NCBI RefSeq assembly: GCF_905475395.1
Contig: NC_058339.1
Span: forward strand, 87,926,520 to 87,990,519
DNA: 64,000 nucleotides
Direction of reading: 5' to 3'
DNA from: Chrysoperla carnea
Lineage: Eukaryota; Arthropoda; Insecta; Neuroptera; Chrysopidae
The position numbers were made by a program, and so were the translations under genes. The notes below the pieces were generated by a model that saw nothing but the letters and a program-made list of their open reading frames with translations, had not been told where the DNA came from and made no database searches. Of this stretch, positions 29,601 to 38,600 are shown piece by piece. Each line of letters opens with the position of its first letter. Within the stretch, counting starts at the first letter, position 1.

Positions 29601-32600
29601 TTAAACAACATCCTTCTGTTAGTCGAGGGTTAATTAGAAAATTTACGAATAAAAAATAATAATTGTGTAATAAATTAGTTAAAAATTAAAATTGTAATAA
29701 CATTTTTTTTACGTTCAAGTACGTTCTAAATCTAATAAATAGAATGACGTCACATAGAAAGAATTAGATAAATAGATGTGTAAAAAAATTCTTTTTTTAG
29801 CAATATTTTATATTTAGCAGAATTCAGTACTTTCATTTAGTGTTAAAATTCGTTGGTCTTGAGTCTTAGTTGAATAGTAACTGGTATTCTGGTATAAGTA
29901 TTAGTATTTGTAATAAATGAGTGAAGATATTTATAGATAAAATTATAAATGAAATATTAGTGACTATGAAGAATAATAGCTATAACCACAGCCAAATATA
30001 TCAGACTATATATCCATATTTAGTCTATGCGCTAAATACACACGCCTGCAAAAAAAAAAACTTTAATTTTTTCTCCTCGTCCTACTTCGTATGAATCTTT
30101 TTTTTCAGCTACATGGGATATCATTGGTAAATATACGCCTATTATGGTCCTAAGTCCAAAAATAAATGAGTAACAAATGAAAACAAAAAAAACAATTGAC
30201 TGAGTTAATTAAAGAAATACCATGTATAGATAGAGTTGATTACTCTGACATTACACATATATCATCTATACATGTCACACATACATAACTAATAATCTCA
30301 TATTAATACATACTATAAAATTTGCATCTAATGTGTGCCCTCGTGAGTAAAAAGTGATGTTTACAAAGAAATGTTTCAAACAAAAGTTGTTTATTTTTTG
30401 ATAAGGAACATTTTTTACATTAAACTTTTGTTCTATCTCTAACGGTTTACAAGATGAGTCCTACGGACCCAAGACCCAATTGACCTGTTGCTCATTTACG
30501 AACTCAATCTTAAATGCAACACACTGTATATTCTACTAATCATAAATTTATGTAAAAAATAGATTTTTAGCATATAATTGACGAACGTACTAATTCTGCA
30601 GCGGGATCTTACCCGAATAAAGAAAAATTCTTAGTACAATGATATTTTTTCTGACGATGTTCTAGTGCTTAGACTAAAAACTATAGCAAATAGTTATTAT
30701 ATAGTTATAGTACAAAGAATTAGCGGGTAATTGGTGCCAAAAAGACATAATCTTTAATAAATGTTATATATTACAAACAATATATAAAGAGCACATTGTT
30801 TTAGTTGACATTTCACTTAGGTCACCGCACCGACCATTTTATTACACCCTGTGATACTGTTATAATGTTTTGATATATTACGCCAGTCAAATCCTACATT
30901 AAAATCGCAAAGAGCTATGTATAGCTACTTCTTTTTTAGTATGTTATTAGGGCCCCTTAATGGAGTGTGAAACCACGTTTTGCAAGCAAAAAAATTTGCG
31001 CTATCGGCGTAATACGTAAAAAAACTGCAAAATTTGCTGACTTTCTGGACATCATTGTTTTCTCATGCAGGGGCAAATTAAAGCAAAACTATTTTCTCCA
31101 AAACTATAAAAGATAGAGAGATGAAAATTTGAAGGTAGCTTCAACTTGCGAGCTTTATGAAAGATTTGAAGAGCTTTTTGAATAATATAAACTAATTATA
31201 TTTAGAAGACAAAAGAAATTCTCAAAATGAAAAAATATTGTTATCACGCAAAAATAGTCAGGTCTGGTTCTTGACGTATTACGACAGCATGTTAAATTAC
31301 TATTAAATAAAGTCGTGATACTAAATAAGCAAGTGTATTTTCAACCTTACAGTAAGGACTGTGTTGTCATGTTTTGGCAATAATATTTTTTTATAAGTGT
31401 TTTGGTAGTAAATTGATTTTTGAAATTTAAATCGAATAAAATAAATTCACCAAAATCAATTAAACCACTCGAGAAAATATATGATTGAAGATTCATCTTA
31501 AATATAGGTATACCTAACCTAACACACTTGTTAAAAGTGATCATAGACATACAAATATTGGATTCGTAGCTTATCAAAAGAGGTAAATACCAACTGATTG
31601 TTTATATAGTGTGTATCAGCACCAAATGTTGATTCAGAGATAGTCAGAGTAACCTTTCTCGATTTTTTCTTAAGGGAAACGCAAAATCGCTCCCACATAA
31701 AAGCTGTTTGTAAGCCCATCGTTAAACGAGCTCGAATTTTTTATTTTTTTGTCCTGCTTTTGGTGGGTAGTTCTTGTGATGTCGTTTAAAATTGTAGAAT
31801 ATTTGACGATATCTCGCGTTAAAATTACCCCAAAAGTTTTATCAAATTCTGAAATAAAAAATTTTACTAATTTTATCGTTTTTTTCAAAGGGTATTCGAT
31901 TTGGGTAAAAATTATTTTCTAAAGTAATTTTGATCCAAAACTTCAAAAATCGAGTTCTCTTAATCATTTGGCGAGTAGTTTTTGAGATATCGACTAAAAT
32001 TATAGAATGAGGATTTCTACCACCCATAATCAAAATATAATAAATTATTGTACAATGCATACTAATAATAGGTAAAATTTTAACCAACAGATGTCACAAT
32101 TAAACTGTTCATTTCTAATAGAGTTATAATTTTGTATAAATCTCTTTACTTAAATTTGTTATGTCTATGGAATATATTAAGATGTGAGTTGTATGGCGTA
32201 GCGTTAGTTGAAATAAAATTTTATTATTTATAGATTTTATTGAAAATATTACATAAATAAATATTATTTTCATTTTAAATAATATATCCCGTTTTTTTTC
32301 CCTCAGAAAATACAACTTTTTAACAAAGTAATAATCACCGATTTGTTTTAATAAATGATATTGGAATGATTCATTTAGATAGACAATTCATTTCTTTTTT
32401 TTTTTTTTGTTTTACTTTTTATCCCGACAACAGCGGGGGTTATGTGTTTAAACGTTATGCATGCATGTATATTCATTTTTTCCCTCATAGCTTTTAAAGT
32501 ACTTGTTATAATTTGACAAATGAGGTATCGATGATTGCCCGGCTGGAAAAATTTTGTATTTATTATTCAAAATTTATTCTTAACATCTGCAAAAAGTTTT

Positions 32601-35600
32601 ATTTCATTCTGTTAAAAAAGTGGGTTTGCGGACATCTACTTTAATTTATAACAGTTTGGTATTTTATAAGTTTTTTTGTTTTGGAATTTTTTTTAACTTT
32701 TAAGTTTTAGCTTTTAAAAATGAGATGTTTAGTTTTGTGGGACCTCATGTATATGGATCAATCATAATCAATCGTTAATAAAATTTTAAAATTTCAACCT
32801 ACACCACTGAACTATAAATATAGTGTGACATCATATTAAGTTTTTGTTTGATTTGAATAAGTTTTTTTGAAACTTATAAAATGAATCATTTTTAACGCAA
32901 ATATTCTATTTTATCATTATTTTAAAATCTAAGGTTGTTAAATACAGTACAATCTAATTTTTTTTAACAGCAATTAAACATTTTAATCTGCAAATTAATT
33001 ATTAGCATCTAACCTCACTAATAATCGGATTGATGTAGTTATTTAATTAATAAAAATAATAAATAATCGTCTTTTGACTCTATTTTGATGGACGAAAATT
33101 TTCGTGAATTTTCTTAGAGCTTTTAAGACGGAAGATTTTGGAGATAGACAGAAATCGATCTTCAGTCGGACACTAAGTCAATGATGCATTAGGGGTTAAC
33201 TAATCAGTATTCCCAACGCACCTACAATCTGTCACAAAAAAACACGTGTTTTACCATTCTAAGTGTATAGGTATAACATTATATGTGAATTACATGTACT
33301 GTTAAAGTAATATCACTTAGAATGGTTTAACTAATGCGTTTATTTTGTCTAAGAGTGTACATACACTGTCACGAATCAACAGAAGAATGAAGTAGTTATC
33401 GGGAATTATTATGTAACGCTCATTGATGGCTACAAGAAAAAAGCATTCTTTTCCGAGAAAAAAATGAAAGTCCACCAGTCAAAATATATAAATAACGAAG
33501 CCCAAAATCTCGTTCCCCCTTTCGTTAAGAAATTTTCATAAAAACTTCTGCTATAAATTATGAAATTTAATTGTTTGAGACAGTAATTCTACTTTCAAAA
33601 TATTTCAAATATTCTGTAAAGTTATACAAACGGAAGTGATTTAAATATCAATGTCAAAAATATATTTTGTAAAGATATTTTTAAGAACAATCGCACATTT
33701 AAAAAAATTTTGTTTTAATATAAGCGCAAAATTCTTTTTATGTAAAAACTTTATTATTTCTCCAGCCTGTCTTATCCTATCCACGCGAGATCTTCCTTAT
33801 TCCGTTATGAAATTCCATGATTTACTTGCTCATTTTCAAGCTTATCGTGATGACTAATGACGAAAAAGACTCACAGTCTAAAAAAGTACAGCTTTGAGAA
33901 AAGCAGACTAGAGAAATAATATTAAGGTTTAATTTTGTTTATTATGTCATTTGTATAACATATCTGCAATAAAATTGCCTATAAATAAAACGAAAGTAAA
34001 TTACTATTGATATTTTGTATCACTTATTTTCTAGTCTGTTTTTAGCCACGGGTGACGAGTCGAGCTAATCTTATGAATTTCTCTATCAAGAAATCAGATC
34101 CAGTTCGAAGATACACCGATTTTATTATCCTAGGACTAAGTGCTTTAAACCAAGTTGACAGTGGCTTCAAAATGTCTGAACACCTAAATCATTTTCCTTG
34201 AATAAATTAGCTATGGTCTAGAAAATCTAATCGAAGCCGATCAAGAACAAATTTTTTCCTCTTCCAGAAAAAAAAATCTCCAGCTATGCAAGCCTATCAA
34301 ATTAAGCCGTTCTAAAATAACTATCAAATATTGGTCCTGGCTTTAGACTTCCAAATCTACATGGGATTACATTGTAAGAATCTCCCCGAAAAATACTTTT
34401 AGCCTATTCCGATAATTTTCGTTCACGTTAACTTTGAAATATAACGATTAAATTATTTTTTTTTTAATCTGTGCGCCATTTATATCATAAAAAACCGAAA
34501 GTGCTTGATAAATTGTAAATGGCTTATTTACCTTAAATTTAAAGTCGATTCGAAAAAGATCGAAAATTTCATATCAATAAACTTTTGCTTAGTAGCCAAT
34601 TTCGCCGTAAAATATTAAAAAATCCAGGCACCATTTTATTAAAAGTATAAACAGCGTCAAAATCTACTTTTACATCTTTTATGAAAAGTACAATCAGTGT
34701 CAAATTATATTGTCTGTTAATTATTACTATAATAATTAACAGAGGGTATTTTCTGAAAATGTAACAAATTTGTAAAGCAAATTAGTTTATATACAAAAAA
34801 TGAATTTTGAAATTTTTGTTGACATTCACAATAAATTTTTGTTTTTATTTCATTAGCCTTTGTGTAAATGATTAATTTATTACTTAAATTACAACGTGGT
34901 ATGGCGACCGCGGCGCTTGGCATTCAAATTCATCTAAAACACATAGGTCTGTTTTAACTTGACAAGATTTGTTAACATTAATGGGGTAGTTGCCGATATC
35001 GAATGTGCCACATTCCCTATAAAAAAGTTAAAGTAGATTTGATATCACAACAAAATTTGAAATTGAAATTAAAATTAATTAAAAAACGAAGAAGTGTATC
35101 GTATATAAGTAATCGTATCTTTCTTGTTAAACCATAGAAATTACATATAAAAAAGAAATTTATATGTAATTTCTATGGTGATACGGTGCAATGACGTCAC
35201 TAATCTATATCTTTGTCTTTGTTTATTTAAGACTTTTAAAACTTAAAAGTAAAACTTCTTTAGCTCCATCTTTTGGTGTAAATACATGTTAAAAATAGAA
35301 TAAATATTATTTATAAGATTATTTCTATCTCTATATATTATAGAATAACACTTGAGCTATAATTAATAAAGATATATTTAAAAAAACTTAAATTTAATAT
35401 GAGATTTTACTGCTCCACCTATGGTCATCATTTTGAACCATAAATTAAAGATTTCTGTAAAAATTTAAAATAATAAATGTCAAACAATACATGGCCATCT
35501 TTTCTGATATACTTAATTCTCACCTTTTCTGATATACTTAATGAGTTACGACTATTTTACACTTTAAAAATTGAAAACTGTGTATATATTTTAGCTGTGT

Positions 35601-38600
35601 AAAACAATCGAGTGTTCGAAACTTCGAGTGTTATGGAAGTGGGATAAGTGAGATCAAGAGAGGTGAAGGCTATAAAGCGGTGGGTTTTTACTTTAAAACA
35701 CAGTGAAACGGACGGGTATCAAGCTAGTTGAGTAATAAAAACAAATTTTTTTTTATACATGAGCTAATTTCGAACGCGGGTTTCCGGTAACGGAATCCAG
35801 TGTTCTGCCACCAAGGGCCGCTGTATAAATGTATTATATTTTATATACTTATAGTATCACATGGATGTTGTGATGTTGTTGAAACGTAACTCCCGCTCCC
35901 TTTCTATCTTCACTAACTTATATCTCCCTTTCAACTTGATCAATCTTTTCGTAATAAGCTTGATCATTTCATAACATTCTGATCATATATTCTCCAGTTT
36001 ACTCCTCAAGTCAAGCGTGCCTAAAGAAGTTTAACTTCAAAAGTTACTTAAAGTAGTCTTCAATGACATTTCACTCTGAAAGAGATTTATTACAATTTTT
36101 AATCTGAAAATCAAACAGCCTCGGACCATTTTGCTTAAATCCGTCACTAAGTAGAATAAGTAAAAACAGAGCATTTGTTAATGATTTCAAACACAATTTT
36201 AAATAGTAGCAGTATTTTATAATTATTGTTTGTAACTAAAATGATGTTATTCCTATATATATTGTAAGACGTAACGTAACGCTAACTGTCGTAAGTGTCT
36301 TTACGTTGAACGTTGTACGTTCTTCACAATTATACGTGGGATGTTGAGAATGAAACGGAGACGATTGAGACTGACTTTAGTATGGCAACGGCACACGACT
36401 CAGACAGCCACACCACAACACGGTCACTCGAAAACATAGACACAGTCGTCAGTCAGTAGATCATACAGTTGTCCTTACACTAACTTATACTCATGGGCAA
36501 ACAAATTAGGAATATTCACGATTTTTCTTTTTTTGCTTTAAAGTAGTATGAGCGGCAAGGCAAGTTTAGACTTGTGGTTAAAATTATTTGTACTTTTTTT
36601 TCAACTTTGATGATGAATTTTGTTATAATTTCATAAATGTAGACGAAAAATAATAATAAAATTTTTCGATATCTGCCTTGGTTTTCGAAATATTGAAAGC
36701 TAAATAATTAAAGAAAATTTTCAATTTTAGATATTTTGAAAATTACTCTAGATACCGAAAAGTTTTATTTTTTACTTTTCGTCTCATATTGTCAAGTTGT
36801 AACATAATTCACCATCAAAATTTGAAATAATATATTTTTTCAATTTGTGTCCCTACTATCGTGCTCATACATCCTTAAATAGTGGGGACCACGGTTTTTT
36901 TTTATTGAAAAAAACTAAAAAATGATTGCTGATTTAACTAAACTGTTTCCCGTCTTGAGACTGCTATACTACCTTAAATAAAGAATAAACAAAATTACAA
37001 ATAATAATATGCGGTGTGCGAGGTCAGTGATCTTTACTGATATCGGTCACTGGGATTTTATTTGACTGGTCTGCTGCGGGTGCTGGACACACTTTCTCAT
37101 ATTTATATTGGGACAGTATTTATTATGATTATGATATCAATTTTTGTGGATAATGAATGACTCATGCTTTTTTGTTCTTCGATTAAGGTAGTATGAGCGC
37201 CAAAGCAATTTTAGACTGGTGGTTAATTTTCAAACTTCATGAATGTAGTCGAAAAATAATAATAAAAATGTTCAATATCTGCCTTTGGTTTTCGAAATAT
37301 AGAAAGCTAAATAATTAAACAAAATTTTCAGTTTTCGATATTTTGAAAATTACTAAGTTAGGATAACAAAATTCATCATCAAAGTTGAAAATAAGGTACA
37401 AATAATTTCAGTCTTAACTTTGGCACTCGTACTACCTTAATATAAAAAATAATTTATCATATTTCACGACAAATTTCTTGACAGATATTTTTTTCGGACT
37501 AGCGACTGGTCTATTAATCTTTATCAAATTTGACTGATCATATTATTTTATGACTAAATTTTATTTATCATTTCTAAGTAATTTGTAATTAAGTAACAAC
37601 AATAATTCCAATCATATAAAAACAAATATCATCACACTTTACGCTTCTAAATCTTACGTTTTATGAACACCTATACCAAAATTTTGTTCGTATCATTAAT
37701 ATTTCACTTGGGACTAAACTTAGTATGCCTTCTTTTTATATATACAGAGTATAAACTTTTTTATTTAATTATTGAAATATAGAGCACATCTGTATTTTTA
37801 ATACCAATTAAGGTAGTACGAGCGTCAAGGCAAGTTTAGACTTGTGGTTGAAATTATTTGTACCTTATTTGTGCCTCCATTACGGTCTCAAACGTCTTTA
37901 ATTAGTCGGGCACAACGAATCTTTTTTGTTTTCAATGATTTTTTAAGGTTTTAACTTTAAATAGTTTTTTTTTTAATTTTCACCAACTAGTTTTAGAAAA
38001 ATCTATCCAAACATATCATCCATCTACCGTTTTCCCATAAGACAAATGTTAAATATGCCAATTTTTTAAGTCACTTTTTTTCATAACAGGTTATATGTTA
38101 TTTAGTGTATTTTTAATTAATAAAAACTCTCTTAATTGAACGGTAAGATACCCAAATTTTTGTTTTATACAATAATATATTTCGTTAACTATAACATACT
38201 AAAAATTCAGATCATTATCTACTAATTTATTTTTTTCTATTACTGGCGAGTCACCCTCCTTAAACTCTTCAAATTTAAAATGAAAAAATAATGCAAGCAC
38301 TGACCATTCAACACTTTCTATACAGGGTATTCCAACAATTAATTAAGTCAATTTGTTTTCACTTGTTTTTAATTTGCGCTTGAAATATGGTCCATTTAAA
38401 TTATCATTTTTTTATAAATATCAAGAAAAAAAACTAAATAGCTTAAATTGCATGAAAATTTAAAACTTTATTTTTTTATTCGGAAAATTCTATCTAGTTA
38501 TCAATTTAATTATGAAAAAATTTAGCTCGATATTATGCCTGATCGATACTACCTAAATCACTCAATAAATTCAATTCTATTATAGAAATTAAAAATTTAT

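Noticed and set aside
31347..32315. Cluster of overlapping minus-strand frames in Mbs intron 1
   Set aside because: No conserved motifs, no splice phase with Mbs, composition of AT-rich non-coding DNA.
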